From the NCBI RefSeq assembly GCF_900101615.1, contig NZ_FMZX01000002.1, positions 62,001 through 126,000 on the forward strand: DNA of 64,000 nt, in the 5' to 3' direction. A program made the position numbers and the translations under genes. Positions 26,968 to 36,554 of the stretch are shown here, in pieces (position 1 is the stretch's first letter; each line of letters begins with the position of its first letter). This DNA is from Belnapia rosea. GTDB taxonomy: Bacteria > Pseudomonadota > Alphaproteobacteria > Acetobacterales > Acetobacteraceae. Under the pieces are notes generated by a model. The model worked only from the letters and a program-made list of their open reading frames with translations. It did no database searches and was not told the origin of the DNA.

Positions 26968-27921
26968 ATGATCCTCTATTTGCTCCGGCGCATCGTCTAC
27001 GCGATCCCCATCGCGCTGGCGGTCGGCTTTGTCTGCTTCATGCTGGTGCAGATCGCGCCGGGCGACCCGATCAACGCCATCGTCCCGCCCGATGCGCCGG
27101 CCGATGTGGTCGAGCAGGTGCGGAAGGATTACGGCCTCGACAAGCCGCTGCCGGTGCAATTCGGCCTCTGGCTTTCGAAGGTCGTGGTCGGCGACCTCGG
27201 CCGCTCGCTCGCCACCGGCCGCCCGGTCTGGGCCGATCTCCGCACCGCCATCGGCAACACGCTGATGCTGGCCTTCGCCGCCTCCACCCTCGGCTTCATC
27301 CTCGGCTGCATCCTGGGTGGCCTCGCCGGCACCTTCCGCGGCTCGGCCATCGACCGGGGCGCGGTCGGCATCGCGGTCGCCGGCGTCTCCGTGCCGCATT
27401 ACTGGCTCGGCATGGTGCTGGTCGTGATCTTCTCGGTGCAGCTCAACTGGCTGCCCGCCATGGGCGCCGGCCCCGGCGGCTCCTCCGACTGGGGCTGGGA
27501 CTGGGACCACATCCAGCATCTGGTGCTGCCGACGATCACCCTCTCGGTCATCCCGATGGGCATCGTCACGCGCACCGTGCGCGGCATCGTCGCCGAGATC
27601 ATGAACCAGGAATTCATCACCGCGCTGCGCGGCAAGGGCATGACGCGCAGCGGCATCTTCTACCATGTCGTCAAGAACGCCGCGCCCAACGCGCTCGCCA
27701 TCATGGGCCTGCAGCTCGGCTACCTGATGGGCGGCTCGATCCTGGTCGAGACCGTCTTCTCCTGGCCGGGCACGGGGCTGCTGCTGAACAGCGCCATCTT
27801 CCAGCGCGACCTGCCCGTCCTGCAGGGCACCATCCTGGTGCTGGCGATGTTCTTCGTCGCCCTGAACCTGCTGGTCGACCTGATCCAGACCGCCCTCGAC
27901 CCCCGCATCAAGCGCGCCTGA
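26968..27921 (+). CDS. Peptide-type ABC transporter permease (DppB-like)
   Basis: A 317-residue inner-membrane permease of the DppB/OppB/GsiC group. It opens MILYLLRRIVYAIPIALAVG, has the conserved APGDP motif near residue 30, six predicted helices and the EAA loop region (ALRGKGMTRSGIFYHVVKNAAPN). It ends with the family segment DLPVLQGTILVLAMFFVALNLLVDL. The ATG at 26968 matches the usual N-terminus. It is followed 13 bases later by the DppC-like gene; neither a binding protein nor ATPase genes adjoin the pair. Confidence 0.92.
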   Translation: MILYLLRRIVYAIPIALAVGFVCFMLVQIAPGDPINAIVPPDAPADVVEQVRKDYGLDKPLPVQFGLWLSKVVVGDLGRSLATGRPVWADLRTAIGNTLMLAFAASTLGFILGCILGGLAGTFRGSAIDRGAVGIAVAGVSVPHYWLGMVLVVIFSVQLNWLPAMGAGPGGSSDWGWDWDHIQHLVLPTITLSVIPMGIVTRTVRGIVAEIMNQEFITALRGKGMTRSGIFYHVVKNAAPNALAIMGLQLGYLMGGSILVETVFSWPGTGLLLNSAIFQRDLPVLQGTILVLAMFFVALNLLVDLIQTALDPRIKRA

Positions 27922-27934
27922 GGAACCCGTTTCC

Positions 27935-28846
27935 ATGAGCACGGCCACCACCCCGACGGCCGCCGAGGCCGAACTCGCCGTCCAGGCCCGCCAGGCACCC
28001 GTCCGCTCCCAGGGCTACTGGGCCGGCGTCTTCAAGCGCGTCAGGCGGGATCCGGTGACGATCGCCTGCGCCGCCATCCTGCTGCTGATGCTGCTGGCAA
28101 TCGTCTTCGCCCCGCTGCTGGCGCCGCACGAGCCCTATCAGGGCAGCATGATCCGCCGCCTGCGCGGCATCGGCACGCCCAACTACCCGCTCGGCACCGA
28201 CGAGCTCGGCCGCGACATCGTCACGCGCCTGCTCTATGGCGGCCGCCTCTCCTGGTTCATGGGCATCGTGCCGGTGGTCCTCGCCTTCGTCATCGGCACC
28301 ACCCTCGGCGTGACGGCCGGCTTCATGGGCGGCAAGGTGAACATGGCGATCATGCGCACCACGGACATCTTCTACGCCTTCCCCTCGGTGCTGCTCGCCG
28401 TCGCCATCTCGGGCGCGCTGGGTGCGGGCATCTTCAACGCCATCCTCTCGCTGACGCTGGTCTTCGTCCCCCAGATCATCCGCGTGGCGGAGAGCGTGAC
28501 GCAGGGGGTGCGGAACCTCGACTTCGTCGATGCGGCGCGGGCCTCCGGCGCCTCGGGCTTCACCATCGTCCGCGTGCATGTGCTGGGCAATGTCCTCGGC
28601 CCGATCTTCGTCTATGCCACGGGCCTCATCAGCGTCTGCATGATCCTCTCCTCCGGCCTCAGCTTCCTCGGCCTCGGCACCAAGCCGCCGGAGCCGGAAT
28701 GGGGGCTGATGCTGAACACGCTGCGCACCGCCATCTATGTCCAGCCCTGGGTCGCCGTCCTGCCCGGCGCCTGCATCTTCGTCACCTCCATCTGCTTCAA
28801 CCTGCTCAGCGACGGGCTGCGCCAGGCGATGGACGTGAAGGGCTGA
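27935..28846 (+). CDS. Peptide-type ABC transporter permease (DppC-like)
   Basis: A 303-residue permease partner of DppB. The N-terminal cytoplasmic region leads to the first helix (TIACAAILLLMLLAIVFAPLL). Family motifs are GTDELGRDIVTRLLYGGRLS and the EAA loop (DFVDAARASGASGFTIVRVHVLGNV, in parts AARASGAS). It ends with GLSFLGLGTKPPEPEWGLML and LLSDGLRQAMD. Imports peptides or related solutes when paired with a binding protein and ATPases, which are missing here. The divergent neighbour is a LysR gene on the other strand. Confidence 0.92.
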   Translation: MSTATTPTAAEAELAVQARQAPVRSQGYWAGVFKRVRRDPVTIACAAILLLMLLAIVFAPLLAPHEPYQGSMIRRLRGIGTPNYPLGTDELGRDIVTRLLYGGRLSWFMGIVPVVLAFVIGTTLGVTAGFMGGKVNMAIMRTTDIFYAFPSVLLAVAISGALGAGIFNAILSLTLVFVPQIIRVAESVTQGVRNLDFVDAARASGASGFTIVRVHVLGNVLGPIFVYATGLISVCMILSSGLSFLGLGTKPPEPEWGLMLNTLRTAIYVQPWVAVLPGACIFVTSICFNLLSDGLRQAMDVKG

Positions 28847-28851
28847 GCCTC

Positions 28852-28868
28852 GCCCCGGCGGGGGCTTC
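28852..28868. terminator. Short hairpin between convergent dppC-like and LysR genes
   Basis: gcccc (28852-28856) and ggggc (28861-28865) with a 4-base loop, followed by TTCCT on the plus strand. The stem is short, so this is a weak terminator candidate. Confidence 0.3.
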
Positions 28869-28869
28869 C

Positions 28870-29796
28870 TCAGGCCGGCGGCGCGGGGATCCCGTCCGCG
28901 CCGAAGGCCTCGGTCATGGCCCTGGCCACATGCATCACCACCGGGTCGCCGCTGCGCCGGTCATGCCAGGCGAGGTCGAGCCGGAAGCCCTCGACCGGCA
29001 GGGGCGTGGGCCGGAGCGTGAGCGCCGCCCCGTCGGGGACGCAGCGCGTCGGCAGCATGGCGATCAGGTCCGACCCGGCCAGCAGGGGCGGCACCATGAG
29101 GAAGCTCGGGACCACGACCCCGACCCGGCGTGCCAGGCCACGCGCCGCCAGCACGGCATCCAGCGGCGTCTCCATCCCGCCATGGCCGGAGACGACGACA
29201 TGGGGGAAGTCCAGCCAGCGGGCGAGGCCGAAATCGGCCGCCGCCGGATGGCCGGGGCGCATGGCGACGCAGTAGCTCTCCTCCAGCAGGCGCCGCTGGC
29301 GGAGCGGCGGATCCAGCGGCGGCAGGACCGAGGCCACCAGATCCGCATCCCCGTGATGCAGCCGGGCCAGGGCGTCCGCCGCGCCGGCCCAGGGCAGCAG
29401 CGCGAGGGTGACGCCGGGCGCCGTGACGGCGAGCCGCGCCTGCAGCGCCACCAGCAGGGACGCGGCCGGCGCATCGGCCATCAGCATCCGGACGGTCTGC
29501 CGCGCGGTCGTCAGGTCGCGGCCCGGGCGCCGCAGCACCTCCTGCAAGCCCGCCAGCGCCTCCCGCAGCGGCGCCCGCAAGGTCCCGGCCAGCGGAGTGA
29601 GGCGCAGGCCGCCGCGCCCTCGCTCGAGCAGCGGATCACCGAAGAGGTGGCGCAGCCGGTCCAGCGCATTCGAGGCCGCGGGCTGCGACAGGCCGAGGCG
29701 CCGCGCCGCGCGGGTGACATGCGCCTCCTCCAGCAAGGCATGCAGGACGACGAGGAGGTTCAGGTCGACCCCACGCAAACCATTCACCGGATCCAT
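28870..29796 (-). CDS. LysR-family transcriptional regulator
   Basis: A 308-residue LysR regulator from ATG 29796 (MDPVNGLRGVDLNLLVVLHAL). The N-terminal winged HTH has VTRAARRLGLSQPAASNALDRLRHLFGDPLL, in parts LGLSQPAASNAL, and the rest is a periplasmic-type effector domain ending near VVMHVARAM. An upstream TTG at 29811 is less likely. It is divergent from a quinone-reductase-like gene that it probably controls. The effector is unknown. Confidence 0.9.
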   Translation of the reverse strand: MDPVNGLRGVDLNLLVVLHALLEEAHVTRAARRLGLSQPAASNALDRLRHLFGDPLLERGRGGLRLTPLAGTLRAPLREALAGLQEVLRRPGRDLTTARQTVRMLMADAPAASLLVALQARLAVTAPGVTLALLPWAGAADALARLHHGDADLVASVLPPLDPPLRQRRLLEESYCVAMRPGHPAAADFGLARWLDFPHVVVSGHGGMETPLDAVLAARGLARRVGVVVPSFLMVPPLLAGSDLIAMLPTRCVPDGAALTLRPTPLPVEGFRLDLAWHDRRSGDPVVMHVARAMTEAFGADGIPAPPA

Positions 29797-29810
29797 GATG
29801 GCCCATACCA

Positions 29811-29824
29811 ATCATCCGTTGGAT
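29811..29824. promoter_or_regulatory. Candidate LysR binding palindrome
   Basis: ATCATCCGTTGGAT contains a perfect ATCC-GTT-GGAT inverted repeat in the 79-base gap between the LysR gene and its divergent neighbour. Size and location suit a LysR box, but the canonical T-N11-A form was not proven. Confidence 0.4.
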
Positions 29825-29875
29825 CGATACCAGACCCCGCCCCATCCTCCCTGGCAACAGCCAAGGAGCGACATC

Positions 29876-30415
29876 GTGACCGAGACCCTGATCCTGCTCT
29901 CCCATCCCGACTACGCCACTTCGCGCGCCAACCGGGCGCTGGTAGGGGCGGTTGCCACGCTGCCGGGGGTGGAGGTGGCGCATCTGGAGGCGCTCTGTCC
30001 CGATGGCCGGTTCGACCTGGAGGCGGAGGTGGCGCGGCTGCTGGCGGCCCGCCGCATCGTCCTGCAATTCCCGGTGCAGTGGTACTCCACCCCGCCGCTG
30101 CTCAAGGCCTGGCAGGACGCGGTGCTGACCCGGATGTTCTACGTCAAGGCCGAAGCCGAGGGTGCCCGCCTGGCTGGCCGACCGCTGCTGGTCGCGGCCA
30201 CGGCCGGCAACCGGCCCGAGGCGTACAGCGCGGCAGGGGTGAACCTCTACCCCCTGCCGGAGCTGCTGCGTCCCCTGCACGCGACCGCCCATCGCTGCGG
30301 ACTGGCATGGCAGGCGCCCTTCCTGCTCTTCAACGCCAAGGCGGCCTCGGACGGCGAGCTGGCGAGCGCCGGCGCGGCCTACCGGGAGCGGCTTCTTGCG
30401 CTCGGCCAGGAATGA
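29876..30415 (+). CDS. NAD(P)H:quinone oxidoreductase/KefF-like flavoprotein
   Basis: A 179-residue flavodoxin-like fold protein (PF02525). It begins with GTG 29876, seven bases after AAGGAG. Markers are LILLSHPDYATSRANRALVGA, PDGRFDLEAEVARLLAARRIVLQFPVQWYSTPPLLKAWQD (in parts LQFPVQWYSTPPLLKAWQD), the quinone-reductase signature, and VAATAGNRPEAYS. Likely an FMN-dependent two-electron quinone reductase for detoxification. Divergent from the LysR regulator, which suggests induction by an electrophile or quinone. Confidence 0.85.
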   Translation: MTETLILLSHPDYATSRANRALVGAVATLPGVEVAHLEALCPDGRFDLEAEVARLLAARRIVLQFPVQWYSTPPLLKAWQDAVLTRMFYVKAEAEGARLAGRPLLVAATAGNRPEAYSAAGVNLYPLPELLRPLHATAHRCGLAWQAPFLLFNAKAASDGELASAGAAYRERLLALGQE

Positions 30416-30463
30416 TCGGCTGGCGGGTCCCGGCACCATCCCCAACCAGCTTGTTTCGGTGAA

Positions 30464-30483
30464 ATATAGATAAACTTCTATAT
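30464..30483. promoter_or_regulatory. Palindromic AT-rich operator upstream of MFS gene
   Basis: Perfect inverted repeat ATATAGA (30464-30470), 6-base spacer, TCTATAT (30477-30483), ending 15 bases before the GTG start of the transporter. It is a marked AT-rich island in a GC-rich region. A dimeric repressor of the MarR, PadR or ArsR size would fit. It may overlap a -10 element. Confidence 0.55.
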
Positions 30484-30498
30484 CATCTACTTGTCTAG

Positions 30499-31683
30499 GT
30501 GTCTAACCAAGCACAGCCTCCCGGCATGGACGCCCCAGCCGCCGATCGCGCCTCGCGCGATGCCTCGATCGCCCTCGGCCTGACCCTGCCGACCGATACG
30601 GTCCTCTACCTGCTGCTGCCGCTGCACGCCGCCACCTTCGGCGTCACCTTCGCCGAGGCCGGGCTGCTGCTCGCCGCCAACCGGCTGGTCCGCATCCTCG
30701 GCTATGGCTGGATCGCCCGCTTCTACGAGCAGCACGGCCCGCGCGCCGCCTGCAGCCTCGCCGTGCTCGGCGCGGCAGCCTCCTCGCTCGGCTATGCGCT
30801 GCTGCCCGGACTCTGGTGGCTGCTGGCGGCGCGGCTGGTCTGGGGCCTCTCCTTCGCCGCGCTGAACATCGCCACCCAGGCGCTTGCCACCGCCGAGGCG
30901 GGGGGCGCCGCCCGCCGCAGTGGCCGCTCCCGTGCCATCATCGCCACCGGCCCGATGATCGGGCTGGTCGCCGGCGCGCTGATCGCCGAGGCCCGTGGCC
31001 CGCATTTCGTCTTCCTGCTGCTCGGCGGCATCGCCCTCCTCGCCCTGCCATTCGCCCTTCGCCTGCCGGGCGGCCATGGGGAAAGGGTCCGCGGCGCCCC
31101 GCGCTTCGGCCTGCCGGCGCGGATCGATGTGTGGTCCTTCGTCCAGGGGATGGCGCTGGACGGCGTCTTCGTCCTCGGCCTCTCGGTCCTGGCCGCGTCG
31201 GCGCTCGGCGGGCAGGGGCAGGGGGCGGCCCTGGCGGCCGGCCTCGCGCTTGCCCTGCGCTACGCCTCGGAGATCGCCCTTGGCCCGGCCGGCGGCGCGC
31301 TGGCGCACCGCTTCGGCGCGATGCGAATGCTGGTGCTGCTCTCCACCACCTCGGCCCTCGCCCTGGCGGCGATCGGCCTTGGCGGCCCTGGCCTCTGGAT
31401 CGGCGCCCTCTCCGTCGTGCTGCTGCGGGGGCTGCTGCAGCCCCTGCCGGCTCCGGCCGTCGCCGCCCTCAACCCCGGCGCCGACCGCGTTCCGGCCCTT
31501 GCCCGCCTCGCCACCTGGCGCGACCTCGGGGCCGGTGCCGGGCCGCTCGCGGCCGGGCTGCTGCTGCCAGTCCTGCCGCCCACCCTGGTCTATGGCCTGA
31601 CCGGCCTCGCGCTCCTCTGGGCCGGCCTCGCGCTGCCCGGCCCCCGCCTCAGGCCGGAAAGACCCGCGCCCCGAGCACCCTGA
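30499..31683 (+). CDS. Major facilitator superfamily transporter
   Basis: A 394-residue MFS protein with about twelve hydrophobic segments. Motif A-like loops are present near [25 protein letters not shown] and after helix 8 ([12 protein letters not shown]). The substrate is not evident; the small drug/metabolite exporters of this class are possible. Start GTG 30499 follows a palindromic operator with no visible ribosome binding site, so a leaderless transcript or a start at ATG 30526 are alternatives. Its last 35 bases overlap the end of cysA on the opposite strand. Confidence 0.85.
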   Translation: MSNQAQPPGMDAPAADRASRDASIALGLTLPTDTVLYLLLPLHAATFGVTFAEAGLLLAANRLVRILGYGWIARFYEQHGPRAACSLAVLGAAASSLGYALLPGLWWLLAARLVWGLSFAALNIATQALATAEAGGAARRSGRSRAIIATGPMIGLVAGALIAEARGPHFVFLLLGGIALLALPFALRLPGGHGERVRGAPRFGLPARIDVWSFVQGMALDGVFVLGLSVLAASALGGQGQGAALAAGLALALRYASEIALGPAGGALAHRFGAMRMLVLLSTTSALALAAIGLGGPGLWIGALSVVLLRGLLQPLPAPAVAALNPGADRVPALARLATWRDLGAGAGPLAAGLLLPVLPPTLVYGLTGLALLWAGLALPGPRLRPERPAPRAP

Positions 31684-32668
31684 CGCAGCAGGCCTCGCCT
31701 CGCTGCGGCACCCAGCCCTGGGCCGGCAGCGCCTCGAGCAGCATCCCGCCGAGCTCCACCGTCAGCCGCACGCCTCGCCCATCCTGCCGCGCCGCGGCCA
31801 CGCGCGCCGCTCCGGCCCCCGGCTCCGCCAGCAGGTCGACCGGCCGCAGGAAGGCGACCGCCCGCCCGTCCCGCACGCCCTCGGCCGCCACCGGCGGCAG
31901 CGCGGCGAAATGCGCCTGGCCGCCCCGCACCTCGCACGCCACCGGCGCCGCATCGCCGAGAAATCCTGCCACCCCCGCATCCGCCGGCCGTGCCAGCAGC
32001 ACCTCGGGCGTGTCGAATTGCACCACGCGGCCGTCGCGCATCACCGCCACGCGGTCGGCCAGCTCCAGCGCCTCGTCCTGGTCATGGGTGACGAAGAGGC
32101 TCGTCAGCCCCAGCCGGTCGTGCAGGCCGCGCAGCCAAAGCCGCAATTCCTTCCGCACCTTGGCATCCAGCGCGCCGAAGGGCTCGTCGAGCAGCAGCAC
32201 CCGCGGCTCGATCGCCAGCGCCCGGGCCAGCGCCACACGTTGCCGCTGCCCGCCCGAGAGCTGCTCCGGATAGCGCGCCTCCAGCCCCGGCAGCCGCACC
32301 AGCGCCAGCAGCTCCTCCACCCGCCGGGCGATCTCCGCCCGGCCCGGCCGCTGCCGCCGCGGCCGGATGCGCAGGCCGAAGGCGATGTTCTCGAATACGG
32401 TCATGTGCCGGAACAGCGCATAATTCTGGAAGACGAAGCCGATCCCCCGTTCCCGCGCCGGGACCTGCGCCATGTCCCGGCCATCGATCAGCACCTCGCC
32501 GGCATCGGGGAATTCGAGGCCCGCGAGGCTCCGCAGCAGCGTCGTCTTGCCGCTGCCCGAGGGGCCGAGCAGCGCGACGAATTCGCCCTGGCCGACCGCG
32601 AGCGCCACCCCATCCAGCGCCGCCACCCCGCCGTAGCGCCGCATGAGCCCCCGGACCTCGATCGTCAT
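31649..32668 (-). CDS. cysA: Sulfate/thiosulfate ABC transporter ATPase CysA
   Basis: ATPase of the sulfate-thiosulfate importer. The 339-residue protein has Walker [10 protein letters not shown] near residue 36, Q-loop [12 protein letters not shown], signature [16 protein letters not shown] and Walker [12 protein letters not shown]. The H-loop is [10 protein letters not shown], and a C-terminal regulatory domain of about 100 residues follows. [12 protein letters not shown] in the helical region is typical of CysA-type ATPases. ATG 32668 overlaps the cysW stop. The frame extends upstream but the cysW gene occupies that region. Confidence 0.95.
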   Translation of the reverse strand: MTIEVRGLMRRYGGVAALDGVALAVGQGEFVALLGPSGSGKTTLLRSLAGLEFPDAGEVLIDGRDMAQVPARERGIGFVFQNYALFRHMTVFENIAFGLRIRPRRQRPGRAEIARRVEELLALVRLPGLEARYPEQLSGGQRQRVALARALAIEPRVLLLDEPFGALDAKVRKELRLWLRGLHDRLGLTSLFVTHDQDEALELADRVAVMRDGRVVQFDTPEVLLARPADAGVAGFLGDAAPVACEVRGGQAHFAALPPVAAEGVRDGRAVAFLRPVDLLAEPGAGAARVAAARQDGRGVRLTVELGGMLLEALPAQGWVPQRGEACCVRVLGARVFPA

Positions 32669-33495
32669 GCGCTCTCCAGCCGCCGCCCACCCATCCGCTC
32701 CAGCACCGCCTTGGCGCCGAGCGTCACCAGCGCCAGCAGGGCGAGCAGCGCCGCCACCGCGAAGGCGCCGACGAATTGATACTCGTTGTAGAGGATCTCG
32801 ACATGCAGCGGCATGGTGTTGGTCTCCCCCCGCACATGGCCGGAGACCACCGAGACGGCGCCGAACTCCCCCATCGCCCGGGCATTGCAGAGCAGCACGC
32901 CCGACAGCAGCGCCCAGCGGATATTCGGCAGCGTCACCCGCCGGAAGATCTGCCAGCCGCTGGCCCCGAGCGTCGCCGCCGCCTCCGCCTCCGCGCGCCC
33001 CTGCGCCTGCATCAGGGGGATCAGCGTGCGCGCGACGAAGGGGAAGGTGACGAAGATCGTCGCCAGGACGAGGCCGGGCAGGGCGAAGATCACCTGCAGG
33101 CCGCGAGTCTCCAGCCAGGGCCCGAGCCAGCCCTGCGCACCGAAGACCAGCACATAGACGAGGCCCGAGATCACCGGCGAGACGGAGAAGGGCAGCTCGA
33201 TCAGCACCGTCAGCAGCCGCCGGCCGGGGAAGTCGAATTGCGCGATCGCCCAGGCCGCCGCCACGCCGCCCACGAGGTTCACCGGCACCGCGATCGCCGC
33301 CACCAGCAGGGTGAGCCCGATCGCCGCCACCGCATCCGGATCCTCCAGCGCCGCCAGTGCCGGGCCGATGCCGCGCCGCAGCGCCTCGGTGAAGACCGCG
33401 GCCAGCGGCAAGGCGAGGAAGAGGGCGAGCAGCCCCACCGCCGCCAGGCAGAGCAGCCAGCGCAGCCAGGCGGGCTCCTCCGTGGCCCTCCTCAT
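32665..33495 (-). CDS. cysW: Sulfate ABC transporter permease CysW
   Basis: A 276-residue inner-membrane permease. Six helices are predicted and the family motifs are [29 protein letters not shown] and [15 protein letters not shown]. The EAA loop is [26 protein letters not shown], in parts [13 protein letters not shown]; the final [15 protein letters not shown] precedes a basic tail. The sequence [24 protein letters not shown] is diagnostic of CysW. It overlaps cysT and cysA by 4 bases (ATGA), so all four genes form a tight operon. Confidence 0.95.
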   Translation of the reverse strand: MRRATEEPAWLRWLLCLAAVGLLALFLALPLAAVFTEALRRGIGPALAALEDPDAVAAIGLTLLVAAIAVPVNLVGGVAAAWAIAQFDFPGRRLLTVLIELPFSVSPVISGLVYVLVFGAQGWLGPWLETRGLQVIFALPGLVLATIFVTFPFVARTLIPLMQAQGRAEAEAAATLGASGWQIFRRVTLPNIRWALLSGVLLCNARAMGEFGAVSVVSGHVRGETNTMPLHVEILYNEYQFVGAFAVAALLALLALVTLGAKAVLERMGGRRLESA

Positions 33496-34310
33496 GCCAT
33501 GCCCCGGCGGAGCCACCGTTGCACCAAGCCAAAGGCCAGCAGCAGGGCGAAGGAGAGCAGCAGCATGGCCAGCCCCAGCGCCGCCGCGCCGGCGTAATCG
33601 TACTGCTCTAGCCGCGCGACGATCAGCAGCGGCGCGATCTCGCTCTCCATCGGACGGTTGCCGGCGATGAAGATCACGCTGCCATATTCCCCGACCGCCC
33701 GGGCGAAGGCGAGCGCCAGGCCGGAGGCGAGCGCGGGCCCCAGCGCCGGCAGCACCACAAGCCGCCAGGCCTGCCAGCGCGTGGCACCCAGCGTCGCCGC
33801 CGCCTCCTCCGCCTCGGGCCCAAGGTCGCGCAGCACCGGCTCCACCATCCGCACGATGAAGGGCAGGCCGACAAAGGCCAGCGCCACCACCACGCCGAGC
33901 GGGGTGAAGGCCACCGTCACGCCCATCGCCGCCAGCGGCGCGCCGAGCCAGCCATTCGGCGCGTAGAGGGCGGTCAGCGCCAGCCCCGCCACCGCGGTCG
34001 GCAGGGCGAAGGGCAGGTCGATCGCCGCATCCAGCAACCGCCGTCCCGGGAAGCGGTAGCGCACCACTACCCAGGCGACGAGCAGGCCAAGCGGCAGGTC
34101 CACCAGCGCCGCCAGCAGCGCCGCGCCGAAGGAAAGCCGCAGCGAGGCCAGCACGCGCGGCTCCGTCACGCTCGCCCAGACCCCGGCCAGCCCCAGTTCC
34201 CAGGGCCGGATCGCCAGCGCCGAGAGCGGCACCAGCACGATCAGCCCGAGCCAGAGCCAGGTGATCCCGAGGGTGAGGCCAAGGCCCGGCAGCGCATCCC
34301 GCCGCCGCAT
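33492..34310 (-). CDS. cysT: Sulfate ABC transporter permease CysT
   Basis: A 272-residue permease partner of CysW. Segments include [40 protein letters not shown], the EAA loop ([25 protein letters not shown]) and [27 protein letters not shown], in parts [12 protein letters not shown]. These are characteristic CysT/CysU motifs. ATG 34310 shares a base with the stop of the binding-protein gene, and its own stop overlaps cysW. Confidence 0.95.
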   Translation of the reverse strand: MRRRDALPGLGLTLGITWLWLGLIVLVPLSALAIRPWELGLAGVWASVTEPRVLASLRLSFGAALLAALVDLPLGLLVAWVVVRYRFPGRRLLDAAIDLPFALPTAVAGLALTALYAPNGWLGAPLAAMGVTVAFTPLGVVVALAFVGLPFIVRMVEPVLRDLGPEAEEAAATLGATRWQAWRLVVLPALGPALASGLALAFARAVGEYGSVIFIAGNRPMESEIAPLLIVARLEQYDYAGAAALGLAMLLLSFALLLAFGLVQRWLRRGMA

Positions 34311-35329
34311 CAGCGTCCCGGCTGGTAGAGGCGGTCGAAGCTGCCGCCATCGGCGAAATGCGCCCGCTGCGCCTCCGCCCAGCCGCCGAAAGCCTCGTCC
34401 ACCGTCACCATCGGCAGCTCGGGGAAGCGCAGGGCCGCCCCCGCCAGCGCCGCCTTGTCCCGCGGCCGGTAGAAATGCTTCGCCGCCAGCGCCTGCGCCT
34501 CGGGCGAATAGAGATGCCGGAGATAGGCCTCCGCCACCGCCCGCGTCCCCCGCCGGTCCACATTGCGGTCGATGACCGCGACCGGGGGCTCGGCCAGTAT
34601 GGACAGGCTCGGCACCACGATCTCGAACCCGCCCTCGCCGAATTCCGCGAAGGCCAGATGCGCCTCGTTCTCCCAAGCCAGCAGCACGTCGCCCTGGGCG
34701 CGCTGGACGAAGCTGGTGGTCGCGCCGCGCGCCCCGGTATCGAGCACCGGCACGTTGCGCAGCAGCCGGCCGAGAAACTCCGCCGCCGTTGCCTCGGACC
34801 CGCCCGGCTGCCGCCGCGCCCAGGCCCAGGCCGCCAGGTAGTTCCACCGCGCCCCGCCGGAGGTCTTGGGGTTCGGGGTGACGACGCCGATGCCGGGCCG
34901 CACCAGGTCGCCCCAGTCCTGGATACCCTTCGGATTTCCCTTCCGCACCAGGAAGACGATGGTGCTCGTATAGGGCGCGCTGTTCTCCGGCAGACGCCGC
35001 TGCCAGTCGGGCGCGATCAGCCCGCGCTCGGCGATGGCGTCGATGTCATAGGCCAGGGCCAGCGTCACCACATCCGCCGCCAGCCCGTCGATCACCGCCC
35101 GCGCCTGCCGGCCCGAGCCGCCATGGGAGGTGCTGATCCGCACCGCCGCGCCCGACCGCTCCCGCCAATGGGCGGCGAAGGCGGCGTTGTAGGCCCGGTA
35201 GAACTCGCGGGTGGGGTCGTAGCTCACATTGAGCAACTGGCCGGCACCCTGCGCCCGGGCGCTGGTGGACGCCCCGACCAATCCGAGAGCGAGGCCGGGC
35301 AGGGCCCGGCGTCCGAGGGCAAGCGTCAT
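34310..35329 (-). CDS. Periplasmic sulfate/thiosulfate-binding protein (Sbp/CysP)
   Basis: A 339-residue exported binding protein that delivers sulfate or thiosulfate to CysTWA. The signal peptide ends near residue 27 (STSARAQ). Sulfate-ligand regions are recognisable: [39 protein letters not shown] (in parts [15 protein letters not shown]), [16 protein letters not shown] and [21 protein letters not shown] precedes ATG 35329. It is first in the sbp-cysT-cysW-cysA operon. The sequence does not tell sulfate from thiosulfate preference. Confidence 0.93.
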   Translation of the reverse strand: MTLALGRRALPGLALGLVGASTSARAQGAGQLLNVSYDPTREFYRAYNAAFAAHWRERSGAAVRISTSHGGSGRQARAVIDGLAADVVTLALAYDIDAIAERGLIAPDWQRRLPENSAPYTSTIVFLVRKGNPKGIQDWGDLVRPGIGVVTPNPKTSGGARWNYLAAWAWARRQPGGSEATAAEFLGRLLRNVPVLDTGARGATTSFVQRAQGDVLLAWENEAHLAFAEFGEGGFEIVVPSLSILAEPPVAVIDRNVDRRGTRAVAEAYLRHLYSPEAQALAAKHFYRPRDKAALAGAALRFPELPMVTVDEAFGGWAEAQRAHFADGGSFDRLYQPGR

Positions 35330-35602
35330 CGCAGCCTCCAGGGAGCGTCGTGACGCCGATGATTAACAATTCCCGATCGGTAAATTCAATCGCCATCTGC
35401 CGGGATGAACGCCTGATCGTGACGGAACCAAGCTTGCGCTCCAGCGTGCAAAGTTCATTATAGTCATCCTGAATCGTGAATAACGGTTAAAACCATCGGG
35501 AAGGCATGTGAAATGCGGCGGCAGCAAGGGCCGAAAGCCACACGGGACCGCTGTCGAGGCTGACCCTCCTCGACATCCATGATCCTCGCCTCGGAGCCCG
35601 CC
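35330..35602. promoter_or_regulatory. Divergent control region between the sulfate operon and tauD-like gene
   Basis: This 273-base gap is unusually AT-rich in its centre (about 35355-35500) and must hold both promoters. Visible words include TTGAATTTACCGATCGGG and a TATAGT 6-mer near 35453-35460. A shared sulfur-starvation regulator of CysB/Cbl type is plausible from the gene content, but no binding consensus was confirmed. Confidence 0.45.
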
Positions 35603-36382
35603 ATGCAGATCCAGTCCCTCCACCCTGCCTTCGCCGCCGAGGTCACCGGCCTCGACCTCGCCGCCCCGCTCGATGCCCCGACGATCGAGGTGCTGCACGA
35701 TGCCTTCCTCGAGCATGCGGTGCTGCTCTTCCGCGGCCAGCGCCTGAGCCCCGCCGCCCAGTCCCGCTTTGCCGAGGCGCTGGCCGCCATCGAGGCACCG
35801 TTGCTAGACCGGCGCAGCATGCTGCTGCCGCCCGCGCTCCGCGTCGTCGCCGGCATCCCGGAGGGCGAGGCGCCTCCCGGCGCCGCCTGGCATGCCGACC
35901 ACACGCATGAGGCGGAGCCGAGCCTCGCCTGCATCGCCCATGCCCCGGCGGCCGAGGCGAGCGGGATCGCCTTCGCCGACCAGCGCGCCGCGCTCGCCCT
36001 GCTGCCCGCCCCGCTCCGGCGCCGGGTGGAGGAGCTGCGCGCGGAGCACGCCCATCAAGGGCATCTGGCCGAGCATCCGGTGGTCCGCAGCCATCCGGTG
36101 ACGGGGGAGGGGGCCCTCTTCGTCAACCCGGCCTTCACCCGCCGCATCCTGAACCTGCCGGCCGGCGAGAGCAGCCGGCTGCTCGCCGCCCTTTTCGCCG
36201 CGGCGACCGCGCCCGCCGTCACCTGGCGCCATGCCTGGCAGCCGGGCGACCTGATCCTCTGGGACAACCGCGCGGTGCTGCATACGGGCGCCCCGGCGGA
36301 TGCGCTGCAACGGGTACGGATCGAGGGCGACCGCCCGCTCGGCCTCGGCGCGCTGGAGATGCCCTGGGTCGTCGCCGGCTAG
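35603..36382 (+). CDS. TauD/TfdA-family 2-oxoglutarate dioxygenase
   Basis: A 259-residue Fe(II)/2-oxoglutarate dioxygenase. The start ATG 35603 has GGAG six bases upstream and begins MQIQSLHPAFAAEVTGLDLA, as in the TauD group. Iron ligands are the H-x-D of AWHADHTH near residue 103 and a distal His in AVLHTG near 226, with the 2OG-binding Arg in RVRIEGDRP. TauD releases sulfite from taurine, and relatives act on other sulfonates, sulfate esters or carboxylates. Divergence from a sulfate importer favours an organosulfur substrate; that is inference. 2OG oxygenases in this family are shorter than 300 residues, as here. Confidence 0.87.
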   Translation: MQIQSLHPAFAAEVTGLDLAAPLDAPTIEVLHDAFLEHAVLLFRGQRLSPAAQSRFAEALAAIEAPLLDRRSMLLPPALRVVAGIPEGEAPPGAAWHADHTHEAEPSLACIAHAPAAEASGIAFADQRAALALLPAPLRRRVEELRAEHAHQGHLAEHPVVRSHPVTGEGALFVNPAFTRRILNLPAGESSRLLAALFAAATAPAVTWRHAWQPGDLILWDNRAVLHTGAPADALQRVRIEGDRPLGLGALEMPWVVAG

Positions 36383-36554
36383 AGCCGCATCCGTCCGCAC
36401 TGGCTCACGGCCACCGGACCAACCCCTGGCTTGCTCTGGCAGGGTGCGGGCCATGGCAGGCTGGGGACGGCCGCCCGCTCACACCCCCACCAAGGGCTGG
36501 AAGGCCCCTGTGGTCCCCTGCGCTATGCTGTTGGCCAGCGACGCCGGTACGACC

